Shown here piece after piece: positions 47,301 to 58,118 of a stretch of DNA of 64,000 bases. The stretch spans positions 94,376-158,375 of the forward strand of contig JANINW010000027.1 of assembly GCA_024508935.1 (NCBI GenBank). Direction: 5' to 3'. Each line of letters opens with the position of its first letter. Position 1 is the stretch's first letter. A model generated the notes under the pieces. That model was not told the DNA's origin. It was given only the letters and a program-made list of their open reading frames with translations, and ran no database searches. The stretch is from Flavipsychrobacter sp. (GTDB taxonomy: Bacteria > Bacteroidota > Bacteroidia > Chitinophagales > Chitinophagaceae). Both the position numbers and the translations under genes were made by a program.

Positions 47301-48087
47301 GCTTGCCCGCACCCTGGTCAAAATTTAAAAAGTAATAAGATTTGTCATCATAAAGATTCTTCTCGTGCCTGAAGCCGTTGATACTTGCATCGGCCGTCCA
47401 GGCGGTAGGTCCCTGGGCGTAGAAAACAATATAATCGCCGGGATTGAACACACCATCGCCACCATCATTTACCCATATAGCATTTTCTGTCAGGTTCTCG
47501 TTGTAAGGCAATGCATTGTTCTCCGGCAGCATATGGCCGCCATTGCCAAACACACGGATATTGGCCGTGCTGAAAGAGGCTGCATTCACACCTAGTTTCG
47601 AGGTAACGAAATCGTAATCTATTTTGTAAAGTCCACTTTCTGTCACCGCTATTTTATACCAGTTGCCCACAGCCAATGGAGAAGGGGCTGCAGTACCTTT
47701 AGCAACCGGCTTCAGTGCTGCATTTACAGGCTTTTCAGCATAGCTCAGGGTAAAGCCGGTAATACGTTTAAGCTGGCTGGTAGTTTTATCAAGACTGTAT
47801 ACAGGTATCCTTACCAGGGCAAAGGGCTTTTTGCGCTCTTTACCCAGTACTATATCAAAACCGGCGGGGTCAGATGGTATGGCATTTTGCGGCAGGGTCA
47901 CCTGCGTAGTATAGGAGATCCAATCGAGTTTTACCGCAGGTATCTCAAAATTTTGCAGCCAGATTTTCTTTACCACATAACCATTACTCACATCCCGTTC
48001 GTCTACGCTGAAGGTGGTGGTATTATCTGCAAAAACTGCTGTGGATAAAGACAGCATCAGGGCGAGGTTTATAGCTGCTTTTTTCAT
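44335..48087 (-). CDS. porU: T9SS C-terminal signal peptidase/sortase PorU
   Basis: A 1250-residue secreted protease of the gingipain (C25) clan: signal peptide (INLALMLSLSTAVFAD) from Met 48087. The catalytic domain shows the His motif INYNGHGNTDVLSHE near residue 720 and the catalytic Cys motif TATCDFGRFDHPEY. The C-terminal end has a FlgD/CTD-like beta-sandwich (NYPNPFTDVTHF). PorU cuts off the CTD of exported proteins and attaches lipid-linked A-LPS. Co-directional with porV and divergent from gldJ. Confidence 0.93.
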   Translation of the reverse strand: MKKAAINLALMLSLSTAVFADNTTTFSVDERDVSNGYVVKKIWLQNFEIPAVKLDWISYTTQVTLPQNAIPSDPAGFDIVLGKERKKPFALVRIPVYSLDKTTSQLKRITGFTLSYAEKPVNAALKPVAKGTAAPSPLAVGNWYKIAVTESGLYKIDYDFVTSKLGVNAASFSTANIRVFGNGGHMLPENNALPYNENLTENAIWVNDGGDGVFNPGDYIVFYAQGPTAWTADASINGFRHEKNLYDDKSYYFLNFDQGAGKRITGQGSVGSANVFVTSFNDYAAHEEDLFNPGAFGKTWWGEDFGADPGKVSTRDFTLNLQGNSIGDADFRIKLASRSASAPNVFTLSLNGVQQGTYTLSTAGTDDQGAQVSIEDADWHIPYNSNAATIKLDYQAAVSSGIGYLGYIEINTRCGLAFSGPRLNFRDLNSVGASNIAGYQLGNATGATQVWDVTDPLNPVRMNGSLSGNIYQFTQSASSLHEFAAMNNDQLPVPEYTCTVANQDIHGSGQVDYIIVTHPDFLSQAERLAEFHRQRSNMRVLVATTPQVYNEFSSGRQDISAIRNMARMFYDRAGNDSTEMPKYLLLFGDASYDYKDRVPNNTNYVPTFESAESTFLINSFCNDDFFAFLDDNENVENTSIANTLDLGVGRLPVKSLDEARAVVDKIFVYKSPDALGPWRISTTLVTDNQDDAGPHMEDGEVMDSTIVRNSNIYNATKIYEDAIPMVSSPGGTRAPDANKTINDQMIRGTFLINYNGHGNTDVLSHERIVTQDDYTKWKNIKAMPFMVTATCDFGRFDHPEYVSAGERVVLKSDGGVITALTTTQLVYQSANRIINKDFLNAQFQHINGRWNTFGDAFRIGKNLTYGKSGTSSSDIINFRKFALLGDPALEPDFPEFFISTDSLIEGATGKPVTTMSALGEYIIKGSVTDINQNLLSNFNGILSVTIFDKPRTVKTITSINKTFQVQNNIIYKGKATVSNGHFAFSFITPKDINYNMGGGKISYYAENGMTDAAGADTSKSVGGYSDYPVIENNPPKVRPFIEDSLFVNGGITNPNTTLFVILEDETGINVSGNSVGHDLTAVLDGDIKNPYIMNDYYETAPNTYKRGYVNFPITNLPLGRHSLTVKAWDVNNNSAEGTVDFEVVEGGVVKVQHLINYPNPFTDVTHFMFEHNHPDEPMAVEINVYNTSGQNVRNLKQNFTPTGSRSNEISWDGTDNQGARLPSGVYVYRVKISTDKGISTLAYQKLVIVR

Positions 48088-48218
48088 GCTAAAAATTGTC
48101 ATACGTCGTATACAAGTCAGTTATCAAAGTTAAGGCATTAGGCAGATATTTAATCCATTGTAAATACTGCAATTACCATGCTAAAACGCTAAATTTCACA
48201 TAATATTATCAGGCCTTG

Positions 48219-48252
48219 CCACATAAAAGCTGATATTTTTTAGTTTATGTGG
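48219..48252. promoter_or_regulatory. inverted repeat between porU and gldJ
   Basis: CCACATAAA (48219-48227) and TTTATGTGG (48244-48252) are perfect complements around a 16-base AT-rich spacer, in the divergent promoter region. It could be an operator shared by both T9SS genes or a transcript hairpin. Not proven. Confidence 0.35.
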
Positions 48253-48347
48253 TTTGAAAGCTTGACTTTGTGAAAAGAATGCTCTAACATTGTAACACTT
48301 TTAACAAATTGTTCAACCAATTTCGTAGCTAATATTTGTCTTTGATT

Positions 48348-49883
48348 ATGAAAAGAACTCTCGTCGGCGTGAGCTTGTTTTGCATAGGAGCTGCTACATT
48401 TTTGTCTGCCTGCTCTTCTAAAAAATCTGTCGGTGTTTCTAGGGCTACCGGCTGGGAATACAACGACCCGCGCCTTGGTGGTTTTGATGTTGCTAACTAC
48501 CCAGGACAACAAACAGGTCCGGGCCTTACTTTCGTAGAAGGTGGCCGTTTCACAATGGGCCAGACAGAAGAAGACCTGTCTATCGAACGTAACAACATCC
48601 CACGCACTGTATCCGTTTCATCTTTCTACATGGATGAGACTGAAGTTGCAAACATTCACTACCGCGAGTATATCTACTGGCTGGGAAGAACTTACGGTTC
48701 TGACTATCCTGAGATCATCAAGAATGCATTGCCTGACACCAGCTGCTGGCGCAGGGCTTTATCTTATAACGAACCACTGGTACAGTACTATTTCCGTACT
48801 GCTGCTTACGACTACTATCCTGTAGTAGGTGTAAACTGGTACCAGGCCAACGAATTCTGTAAATGGCGCAGCGACAGGGTTAACGAACAGATCCTGATCA
48901 AAAACGGTTTCCTGAGGCGTAATCCTAACCAGGTGAATGAAGATGAATTCACTTCTGAAACTTACACCAACGGTCAATACGAAGGTACTCCGGGCAGGGG
49001 CCGCAAACGCGACCTGGATCCGCAAAGCTCTGGCAAACGTAACCTGAGGTATTCTGACGGTTATTTGCTGCCAAACTACCGCCTCCCAACAGAAGCTGAA
49101 TGGGAATATGCTGCACTGGGTAATATAGCTAACAACCCTGAGCGCGAAACTAAACGCCGCCGTGGTGAAGAAGTTATTACAGACCGTAACTCTTACCCTT
49201 GGGGTGTAAAAGACAACAACGTACGTTGGGGTCTGCGTAACCAATACCAAGGTCAGTTCCTGGGTAACTTCAAACGTGGTAAAGGTGATGCGATGGGTGT
49301 TGCCGGTGGCCTGAACGATAACGCAGATATCACTGCTCCTATCTTCTCTTATGCTCCTAACGCTTATGGCCTGTACAACATGGCCGGTAACGTGAGTGAG
49401 TGGGTACTGGATACTTACCGCCCTTACACTTCTGACCTGAACGACTTCCGTCCTTTCCGCGGTAACGAATACGAAACTTACAAACGTATTGCTGAAGATA
49501 ACTCACTGGATGAAAAAGACAGCCTGGGTCACCTGACTACACGTAAAGTAACTAACGAAGAGATCGCTTCTAAAGAAATATTTGACGGTAACACTGCTGA
49601 CCTGAGGGATTACAATGATGGTGACAGTTCTTCACAGTTCACTTACAACTACGGAACTAACACGCTCATCAGCAACGACGCTAAAATATACAAAGGTGCT
49701 TCATGGAACGACCGCGCTTACTGGATGTCTCCGGGTACACGCCGCTTCATGCAGGCTAAGCAATCAAGCGCTACTGTAGGTTTCCGTTGTGCTATGGACC
49801 GCCTGGGTTCTCCTAACGGCCAGAACGACGAAAAACCAGGTAACTACTTCGGTAAAAAAGGCGGCAAACGCCCTGGTAAATGA
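48348..49883 (+). CDS. gldJ: gliding motility lipoprotein GldJ
   Basis: A 511-residue lipoprotein with lipobox (FLSACSSKK). FGE/SUMF1-like body as in GldK: FVEGGRFTMGQTEEDLS, DETEVANIHYREY, YYPVVGVNWYQANEFCKW, LPTEAEWEYAALG, NMAGNVSEWVLDTY, and KGASWNDRAYWM with GFRC at the end; the FGE catalytic Cys is missing. GldJ stabilises GldK and is needed for T9SS and gliding. Codons are strongly biased (AAC, TAC, GGT, CGT), a sign of high expression. The adjacent gene is murF, as in other gliding Bacteroidota. Confidence 0.92.
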   Translation: MKRTLVGVSLFCIGAATFLSACSSKKSVGVSRATGWEYNDPRLGGFDVANYPGQQTGPGLTFVEGGRFTMGQTEEDLSIERNNIPRTVSVSSFYMDETEVANIHYREYIYWLGRTYGSDYPEIIKNALPDTSCWRRALSYNEPLVQYYFRTAAYDYYPVVGVNWYQANEFCKWRSDRVNEQILIKNGFLRRNPNQVNEDEFTSETYTNGQYEGTPGRGRKRDLDPQSSGKRNLRYSDGYLLPNYRLPTEAEWEYAALGNIANNPERETKRRRGEEVITDRNSYPWGVKDNNVRWGLRNQYQGQFLGNFKRGKGDAMGVAGGLNDNADITAPIFSYAPNAYGLYNMAGNVSEWVLDTYRPYTSDLNDFRPFRGNEYETYKRIAEDNSLDEKDSLGHLTTRKVTNEEIASKEIFDGNTADLRDYNDGDSSSQFTYNYGTNTLISNDAKIYKGASWNDRAYWMSPGTRRFMQAKQSSATVGFRCAMDRLGSPNGQNDEKPGNYFGKKGGKRPGK

Positions 49884-49908
49884 TAAATAAATCATAGTCA
49901 CAGACATA

Positions 49909-49946
49909 AAGAAACCCCTTTCAATCGAAAGGGGTTTCTTATTTTT
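49909..49946 (+). terminator. terminator of gldJ
   Basis: Arms AAGAAACCCCTTTC (49909-49922) and GAAAGGGGTTTCTT (49927-49940), then T-rich. Confidence 0.9.
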
Positions 49947-49974
49947 AGGTCCTCAAACCTAAACAGCATTCTGC

Positions 49975-51264
49975 GTGGATATAGCATCTCTCTACGATAT
50001 TTACAAAGCATACCCTTCGGTACAAACCGATACCCGGAAGATAAAACAAGGTGACCTATTCTTTGCCCTGAAGGGGCCCAATTTCAATGGCAATACATTT
50101 GCAGCACAGGCACTGGAATCAGGGGCTGCTTATGCCGTGGTAGATGAGGCAGCCTATGTTGTAAATGATAAATACCTGATGGTGGCCGATGTACTCACCT
50201 GCCTGCAGGACCTGGCCAGGTTCCATCGCGAACAGTTCAGCATACCTTTTATAGCGATAACCGGCTCCAATGGCAAAACGACCACCAAAGAGCTCATTAC
50301 CGCCGTATTAAGCAGCCAGTACAAAACCTATGCTACAGAAGGCAACCTGAACAACCATATAGGCGTGCCACTAACGCTGCTGAAAATAAAAGAAGATGCG
50401 GAAATGGCTATCATAGAAATGGGCGCCAACCACCTGAAGGAAATTGAAAGCTATTGTAAAATAGCCCTGCCCACGCATGGTATCATTACCAACTGCGGCA
50501 AAGCCCATATAGAGGGTTTTGGCGGCATAGAAGGCGTGCGTAAGGGTAAAGGTGAGCTGTACGACTTTTTAAGGGCCCATAACGGCACTATATTCCGGAA
50601 TGCCGACCTTGACTACCTGGAGGGCATGGCCAGCGGAATAGCCACCCAAATAACCTATGGCAGCAATAATGCCGGCTATACCGGGCAGCCAGTCATGCAA
50701 GGGGTATTCCTCAACGTACAAATGCAGCAGCCGCCTCATACTGATCTGATCCACTCTCACCTTGTAGGCGATTATAATTTCCCTAACCTGATGGTGGCGA
50801 TAGCTGTGGGTTTACATTTCGGGATAAGCATAGATAAGATACGCAGGGCTATAGATGCTTACCAGCCCGATAACAGCCGCTCACAGTGGCTTAAAAAAGG
50901 CAGTAACAGCATTATACTGGATGCATACAACGCCAACCCTACCAGTATGCAGGCGGCCATCAGCAATTTTGCCAAAGCAGACCTGGCGAACAAAATACTG
51001 TGGATTGGCGCTATGAAAGAAATGGGCGATGCCAGCCTTGCTGAGCATGAGGCGCTGGTAAAACTGATAAACAGCCATCAATGGCAGGATGTGATACTCG
51101 TAGGCAAGGAATTTGAGCCAGTAAAAGGCAGCCTGCCCTATTTCGATACATCGGCAGAAGCGGCAGCTTATATAGCCGGCAAACAGCCTGCAAATGCGTC
51201 TATACTCATAAAAGGCTCCAGGGGTAGCAAGATGGAACTATTGCTGGACGCGTTGGAAAATTAG
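49975..51264 (+). CDS. murF: UDP-N-acetylmuramoyl-tripeptide--D-alanyl-D-alanine ligase
   Basis: A 429-residue Mur ligase. ATP loop AITGSNGKTTTKELI near residue 100, TEGNLNNHIGVPLTL, EMGANHLKEI, NCGKAHIEGFGG and the C-terminal DAYNANPTSMQ all fit MurF, which adds D-Ala-D-Ala to the peptidoglycan precursor. The start is GTG 49975 (translated MDIASLY). Confidence 0.94.
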   Translation: MDIASLYDIYKAYPSVQTDTRKIKQGDLFFALKGPNFNGNTFAAQALESGAAYAVVDEAAYVVNDKYLMVADVLTCLQDLARFHREQFSIPFIAITGSNGKTTTKELITAVLSSQYKTYATEGNLNNHIGVPLTLLKIKEDAEMAIIEMGANHLKEIESYCKIALPTHGIITNCGKAHIEGFGGIEGVRKGKGELYDFLRAHNGTIFRNADLDYLEGMASGIATQITYGSNNAGYTGQPVMQGVFLNVQMQQPPHTDLIHSHLVGDYNFPNLMVAIAVGLHFGISIDKIRRAIDAYQPDNSRSQWLKKGSNSIILDAYNANPTSMQAAISNFAKADLANKILWIGAMKEMGDASLAEHEALVKLINSHQWQDVILVGKEFEPVKGSLPYFDTSAEAAAYIAGKQPANASILIKGSRGSKMELLLDALEN

Positions 51265-51302
51265 AAAGCAGTATTTACCCGACTGAAGTTCTCTAAAATA
51301 AT

Positions 51303-51330
51303 AAAGCCCCCGCAATGCAGGGGCTTTTAT
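51303..51330 (-). terminator. terminator of groEL
   Basis: Hairpin with arms AAAGCCCC and GGGGCTTT around GC-containing inner pairs; U run on the minus strand. Confidence 0.8.
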
Positions 51331-51350
51331 CATTCAAGTATCTGAGGATA

Positions 51351-53009
<1,659 letters not shown>

Positions 53010-53063
53010 TTAAAGGAAATGTAAGCCAGGCGACTTTTTAATTTTGACTTTTTAATTTCTTAC

Positions 53064-53345
53064 TTATACCACTGCCAGTATATCGCTTTCGCGCATGATC
53101 AGGTAATCGCTACCTTCCAGAGATATTTCAGTACCGGCATATTTGCCATACAATACTGTATCTCCCGATTTTACAGTCATAGGTTCATCTTTCTTGCCCG
53201 GGCCGGCTGCTACTACAATACCACGTTGAGGTTTTTCTTTTGCAGTGTCCGGAATGATGATACCACCTGCAGTTTTCTCTTCTGCCGCTGCTGGTTTAAC
53301 GATCACCCTGTCATGCAGCGGGGTAATGTTCACATTGTTTGCCAT
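53064..53345 (-). CDS. groS: co-chaperonin GroES
   Basis: A 93-residue co-chaperonin: [12 protein letters not shown], the mobile loop [29 protein letters not shown] and a C-terminal [10 protein letters not shown]. The start at 53345 begins the family fold; the frame extends 34 more residues upstream but these are not GroES-like. Confidence 0.96.
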   Translation of the reverse strand: MANNVNITPLHDRVIVKPAAAEEKTAGGIIIPDTAKEKPQRGIVVAAGPGKKDEPMTVKSGDTVLYGKYAGTEISLEGSDYLIMRESDILAVV

Positions 53346-53570
53346 CTTTATATGTTTTAAAGTTTTTGAATGGTTATATCCCTTCCAATCATTTTCTGTG
53401 CCATTGGCTTTGGGGGCACGAAGTTCCGCCAATTTTTCAGAAAACATGAAAATTTTTTATACGAATTTGTCAGTCTGCTTGTCAGGTGACGGTATTTCTG
53501 CGGCAATCTTAAACCTTTCATTTTGACAGAACGTTATCTTGGCATTATTTTACCAAAAAACTAATAGATA

Positions 53571-54044
53571 ATGGCACTGAAAACAGGTGAAACAGCACCG
53601 GATTTTACCCTTAGGGACACAGAAAAGAAAAAAGTAACGCTGAGCGAACAGCGCGGCAAGAATGTAGTATTACTGTTCTTCCCGCTGGCATTTACCAGCA
53701 CCTGTACTCAGGAACTGTGCGATACGCGCGACAACCTGGGCATCTACAACAGCCTGGATGCAGTAGTGTACGGTATTTCAGTTGATTCATTGTTCGCACT
53801 GGGGAAATTCAAAGAACAGTTAAACCTGAACTTCAGCCTGCTCAGCGATTTCAATAAAACCGCCTCTAAAGCTTATGATACCATCTACGACCATTGGTTC
53901 AATGACATGGACGGGGTTTCAAAACGCTCGGCCTATGTAATAGATAAAGAGGGAGTGATACGCTATGCCGAAGTACTGGAAAATGCCAGTGAAGTGCCTG
54001 ATTTTAAAGCCATTCAGCATGCGCTGGAGAGCTTAAAGGGATAA
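53571..54044 (+). CDS. Bcp/PrxQ-type peroxiredoxin
   Basis: A 157-residue thioredoxin-fold peroxiredoxin. The peroxidatic Cys is in the FTSTCTQELCDTRD motif, with a second Cys five residues later, as in atypical 2-Cys Bcp enzymes. Reduces hydroperoxides, using a thioredoxin-like reductant. Single-gene unit. Confidence 0.85.
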   Translation: MALKTGETAPDFTLRDTEKKKVTLSEQRGKNVVLLFFPLAFTSTCTQELCDTRDNLGIYNSLDAVVYGISVDSLFALGKFKEQLNLNFSLLSDFNKTASKAYDTIYDHWFNDMDGVSKRSAYVIDKEGVIRYAEVLENASEVPDFKAIQHALESLKG

Positions 54045-54077
54045 AAACCCCTACCTTTGACATTCAAAAACCTATAT

Positions 54078-55022
54078 ATGAAAAAAATAGCTACTTTCTT
54101 ATCTGTACTTTTCATGTCTGCAGCTGCATCAGCACAATATGTGCAGGAGCCGGGTATGGAAACATGGAAAAACTATAATGCAGGTATCTTCCCTGCCGTG
54201 GCACTCGAAAGGCCTGACAACTGGCATGGTTCTGACTCGCTGGCATGTGCACTGGGCCCTATTGCTACAGGTGGTGGCACCTGGGTAAAACAGTTATACA
54301 AGTCTACCGATAAACATAATGGCACCTATGCGGCCCGCCTGGTTACCAAAGACCAGGGTTCTATCGGTGCCCTGCCCTGCCTGATGACCAATTCAACAAT
54401 CAATATAGATGTGTCTACCCTGGACTATACCATTGAAGGTGGTACGCCAATCAACGGCCGTATAGACCATGTGAGTGCATGGGTAAAATATGCACCGCAG
54501 GGAATGGATAGTGCACTTATACTGGTACAGTCGGTTTTAGCTGGTGCAGGCTCGGCCGGTGATTCTGTTGTGGGCACGGGTATGGCCATGTTTGGGGCAC
54601 TGAGCGCATACACGCTTAAGGATATAAAACTTACTTATGTAGACCCTACTACTGTTCCTGACAAGCTGCAGATAACTTTCTTCAGCAGCGGGGGCGATTC
54701 ACTTACCAACGGCTCTGAACTGTATGTAGATGATGTGGCTGCATCCCTGTTCCAGTTAGGTATATCTATTCCTGTATTCAACGGCGAAGCGGTAAAATGC
54801 TATCCTAATCCTGCAGCAAATATGCTGAACATCAGCAGCACGCAGGCCGGCACCATCAACTGGCAGGCTTACACTACCAACGGACAGGTAATTGCTGCAA
54901 AACAATTCAGCGGTAATACAACGGTTGACATAAGTGCATTACCTGCCGGTTTGTATTTCTACACAGTTACCAATGCAAACGGTGAAATTATCCAGCGCGA
55001 TAAATTTACCGTGGCTAAATAA
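54078..55022 (+). CDS. T9SS cargo protein with C-terminal sorting domain
   Basis: A 314-residue secreted protein from Met 54078 (signal peptide ATFLSVLFMSAAASAQY). The N-terminal part begins EPGMETWKNY and looks like a beta-sandwich, possibly a carbohydrate-binding fold. The last about 75 residues form a type A CTD: CYPNPAANMLNI, AYTTNGQVI, LPAGLYFYTV and a terminal KFTVAK. It would be exported by T9SS, cut by PorU and anchored on the surface. Its ligand is unknown. Confidence 0.82.
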   Translation: MKKIATFLSVLFMSAAASAQYVQEPGMETWKNYNAGIFPAVALERPDNWHGSDSLACALGPIATGGGTWVKQLYKSTDKHNGTYAARLVTKDQGSIGALPCLMTNSTINIDVSTLDYTIEGGTPINGRIDHVSAWVKYAPQGMDSALILVQSVLAGAGSAGDSVVGTGMAMFGALSAYTLKDIKLTYVDPTTVPDKLQITFFSSGGDSLTNGSELYVDDVAASLFQLGISIPVFNGEAVKCYPNPAANMLNISSTQAGTINWQAYTTNGQVIAAKQFSGNTTVDISALPAGLYFYTVTNANGEIIQRDKFTVAK

Positions 55023-55040
55023 GCTATACATAGTGTAAAA

Positions 55041-55074
55041 GAAAAGCACCGTCGTTTGATGGTGCTTTTCTTTT
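55041..55074. terminator. bidirectional terminator between T9SS cargo and ppx
   Basis: Arms GAAAAGCACC (55041-55050) and GGTGCTTTTC (55061-55070), with T and A tracts on both sides of convergent genes. Confidence 0.87.
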
Positions 55075-55959
55075 TTAATGACTACTCAGTTCTTTGTAGA
55101 GTATTTTCACAAGGCCGTCGGCAAGGCCTATTTTAGGTACGTAAATTTCTTCTGCATTGGCCCAGCGCATAATGGCTATATATATCTGCAGGGCGGGCAC
55201 TATTACATCTGCACGGTCGCCGCGCAGGTTATACAGGTGCTTTCTTTCTTCAAATGTATTATTGCTGAGTTCTTTGTGATAGTCTTTCAACAATTCCAGC
55301 GATAGTGGCTTGCCTTCTTTGCGTTTGGAGATGGAGAACACTTTGTTGATATTACCACCGCTACCAATAGCTTCCAGTGGCTGAAAATCTTTGGTATACG
55401 TTTTTATATACCATTTCATATGTTCCCATTGCTCGTCTGTTACCTTATTGTTCAACAGGCGTATGGTACCTATATTGAATGATTCTTTGAACACGATGTG
55501 GTTATCTGCAAACAGCGTAACCTCTGTACTGCCACCGCCTACATCTATATACAGGTAAGATTTATCACTCAGTAGTTTTTCGGCGATATGTGTTTCGTAT
55601 ATCACATTGGCTTCTTCCTGCCCCGTGATGATGTTTACTTCTATACCTGTTTGTTTCTTTATTTCTGCCAGTATCTCTGTACCGTTAGATGCATCGCGCA
55701 TGGCAGATGTGGCACAGGCTTTCACACCTTCCACTTTATACAGGTCCATCAGCAGGCGGTAAGCCTTTATGGTATCTATCAAGGCCTTTTTCCTGTCGTC
55801 GCCTATGCAGCCTTTTTCAAACACGTCGAAACCCAGGCGCAGGGGTATGCGCAATAAATTCAGTTTAGTGAAATCTACACTACCGTCTTTATAAACCGAT
55901 GTTTCCGTTATCAGCAGGCGGGCAGCATTCGAACCAATATCTATAGCAGCAAGTATCAA
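55075..55959 (-). CDS. ppx: Ppx/GppA-family phosphatase
   Basis: A 294-residue phosphatase of the actin-like ATPase fold: AAIDIGSNAARLLI at the start and YIDVGGGSTEV. Degrades inorganic polyphosphate or pppGpp. The start is TTG 55959, three bases after the ppk stop, so ppk-ppx are one operon. Shorter than E. coli Ppx, lacking the C-terminal HD-like domain, as is usual for this phylum. Confidence 0.88.
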   Translation of the reverse strand: MILAAIDIGSNAARLLITETSVYKDGSVDFTKLNLLRIPLRLGFDVFEKGCIGDDRKKALIDTIKAYRLLMDLYKVEGVKACATSAMRDASNGTEILAEIKKQTGIEVNIITGQEEANVIYETHIAEKLLSDKSYLYIDVGGGSTEVTLFADNHIVFKESFNIGTIRLLNNKVTDEQWEHMKWYIKTYTKDFQPLEAIGSGGNINKVFSISKRKEGKPLSLELLKDYHKELSNNTFEERKHLYNLRGDRADVIVPALQIYIAIMRWANAEEIYVPKIGLADGLVKILYKELSSH

Positions 55960-55962
55960 CCG

Positions 55963-58032
55963 TTAGTATTCCTTTTTATGCAAATATCCGTAAATAGCCA
56001 CTTGAGAACGCACCTCCGGTTCATTTTCTTTTCGCACCACATAGCGGTTGCGCTGCTCGTTATCCAATATACGGCCTTTCACATTTTCGGCAAGCTGTAT
56101 GTTCAATATATCAATAAGTTCTTTCTGTATTTCAGGCTCATATACAGGGCATGCCGTCTCTACCCTATGGTCCAGGTTGCGCACCATCCAGTCGGCAGAT
56201 GATATATATACTTTAGGGTTGCCTTCGTTGTGAAAAACAAATACACGGCCATGCTCCAGGTATTCATCGATAATGCTGATGGCCTGTATATCTTTTTTAA
56301 ACACTTTTTGCTTTGTATAGGCACAACAACTGCCACGCAGTATCATCTTAATATCTACACCCACTTTTGCTGCTTCATATAGCTTGCTTATCAGCACCTG
56401 GTCTACCAGGCTGTTGGATTTAATAATAATAGATGCCGGTTTCTTCTTTTTTGCCGTACGTATCTCTTTGTTGATAAGGTCTACAAATGTTTTGCGCATA
56501 TTCACCGGGGCCACCGGCAGTGTAGTACATGCCTTCAGGCTTTCCAGTTTTGGCCTTGGCGATTCAAGGAAAGTAAAAATGCGGTTGATATCTGCCAGTA
56601 TATTTCGGTTGGTGGTCAGCAGGCAGAAATCGCCGTAATACTGTGCCGTATTCTCGTTGAAATTGCCGGTAGAGACAAAACCATATTGGCGGGTTTTATT
56701 GAACTCTCTTTTCTTGATGACACATATCTTAGCATGTACCTTCATATTGGGTAATCCCAATACTACTTTCACGCCTTCTTCTTCCAGCCGCGTCTTCCAC
56801 TGCAGGTTGGCCTCTTCATCAAAGCGGGCCCGCAGTTCCAGCATCACGGTTACCTGCTTGCCGTTACGCACGGCATTTATCAGTGCATTCACCACCTTCG
56901 AATCTTTTGCCAGGCGGTAGGCTGTAATTTTTATGCTCTGCACAAATGGGTCTATGGCCGCCTCGCGCAGCAGGTCTATTACCGAATCGAAAGAATGGTA
57001 GGGAAAGTTCAGCATCACATCGCGCTTGTCCATCACCTCCATGATACGGCAGGGCTGTTTCAGCAAAGGATGTACAAATGCGCCTGGGCGTGGCTGCAGG
57101 TTGGCAAACACGCTGGCCGGGAAGTTCATGAAATCTTTGAAGTTATGTATCCGCCCGCCGGGTATCAGGTTATCTTTCTTCGACAGGCTGAGGCGTTTGA
57201 TAAGGTACTCCAGCAAGGGTGTATCAATATGACGGTCGAAGACAAAACGTGTGGCGCGGCCGCGCTTACGGTTCTTCAGGCCTTTTTCCAGTTCGTCTAT
57301 CAGGTTGGTGTTTACATCATTATCTATTTCCAGTTCCGCATCGCGCGTTACCTTGATGATATAACCCATAAAACGGTTGAACCCGAAAGGAGCAAACAGG
57401 TGCGGCAGGTTGAAGCGGATAATATCTTCCAGCAGGATGATGTCTTTTTCTTTCCCTTCTGAAGGTAATATCACAAACCTGGGCAAAACCTTGGTGGGTA
57501 TCTCTATCAGCGCATAGCGCTGCAGCATAGGGTTGGATGTTTCGCCCAGCACACAGGCCAGGTAGATAGATTTATCGCGCAGCAGGGGTATATGCGGTAT
57601 ACTTTCTATCATCAGCGGGATGATCTGCGTACGCACTTTATTATCGAAATATGCTGCTACAAATTCCTTTTGGGCTTTGGTAAGCTGCTTCTCATTCTTG
57701 ATGAATATCTTTTTCCGTTCCAGCTCGTCAATGATACCTGCATACACTTTATCAAATTCATTTTGCTGGTCTATTACTATATCCTGTATCTCGGAAAGTA
57801 TCTTATCGGGATTTGTCTCGAGGTGTACCCGCGCCGATTTGCCCAGCCGTATCATCTTGTTGAGCGTGGCCACCCGCACCCGGAAAAATTCATCGAGATT
57901 GTTGGAGAATATACCTAAGAAACGAAGGCGGTCGTATATATGGTTAGAAGGGTCTTTGGCCTCCTGCAGTACTCTTGCATTAAATGATAACCAGCTTATG
58001 TCGCGTATGATGAATTGCTTGGCAGATTTCAA
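55963..58032 (-). CDS. ppk1: polyphosphate kinase 1
   Basis: A 689-residue PPK1. Conserved parts are RDISWLSFNARVLQEA near the start, NNLDEFFRVRVA, and the catalytic region MKVHAKICVIKKREFN with its His, GFVSTGNFNENTA and a second PLD-like motif with DHRVETACPV. Makes polyphosphate from ATP. Start is TTG 58032; no ATG precedes it in frame. Paired with ppx to set the polyphosphate level. Confidence 0.92.
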   Translation of the reverse strand: MKSAKQFIIRDISWLSFNARVLQEAKDPSNHIYDRLRFLGIFSNNLDEFFRVRVATLNKMIRLGKSARVHLETNPDKILSEIQDIVIDQQNEFDKVYAGIIDELERKKIFIKNEKQLTKAQKEFVAAYFDNKVRTQIIPLMIESIPHIPLLRDKSIYLACVLGETSNPMLQRYALIEIPTKVLPRFVILPSEGKEKDIILLEDIIRFNLPHLFAPFGFNRFMGYIIKVTRDAELEIDNDVNTNLIDELEKGLKNRKRGRATRFVFDRHIDTPLLEYLIKRLSLSKKDNLIPGGRIHNFKDFMNFPASVFANLQPRPGAFVHPLLKQPCRIMEVMDKRDVMLNFPYHSFDSVIDLLREAAIDPFVQSIKITAYRLAKDSKVVNALINAVRNGKQVTVMLELRARFDEEANLQWKTRLEEEGVKVVLGLPNMKVHAKICVIKKREFNKTRQYGFVSTGNFNENTAQYYGDFCLLTTNRNILADINRIFTFLESPRPKLESLKACTTLPVAPVNMRKTFVDLINKEIRTAKKKKPASIIIKSNSLVDQVLISKLYEAAKVGVDIKMILRGSCCAYTKQKVFKKDIQAISIIDEYLEHGRVFVFHNEGNPKVYISSADWMVRNLDHRVETACPVYEPEIQKELIDILNIQLAENVKGRILDNEQRNRYVVRKENEPEVRSQVAIYGYLHKKEY

Positions 58033-58118
58033 AACTTTACCTCTTGGTTTACAATCTCCTGTAAAATTAAACCATGCATCTTACCTGCCATATAGCCAGC
58101 CGGCAGGAAACATAAAGT

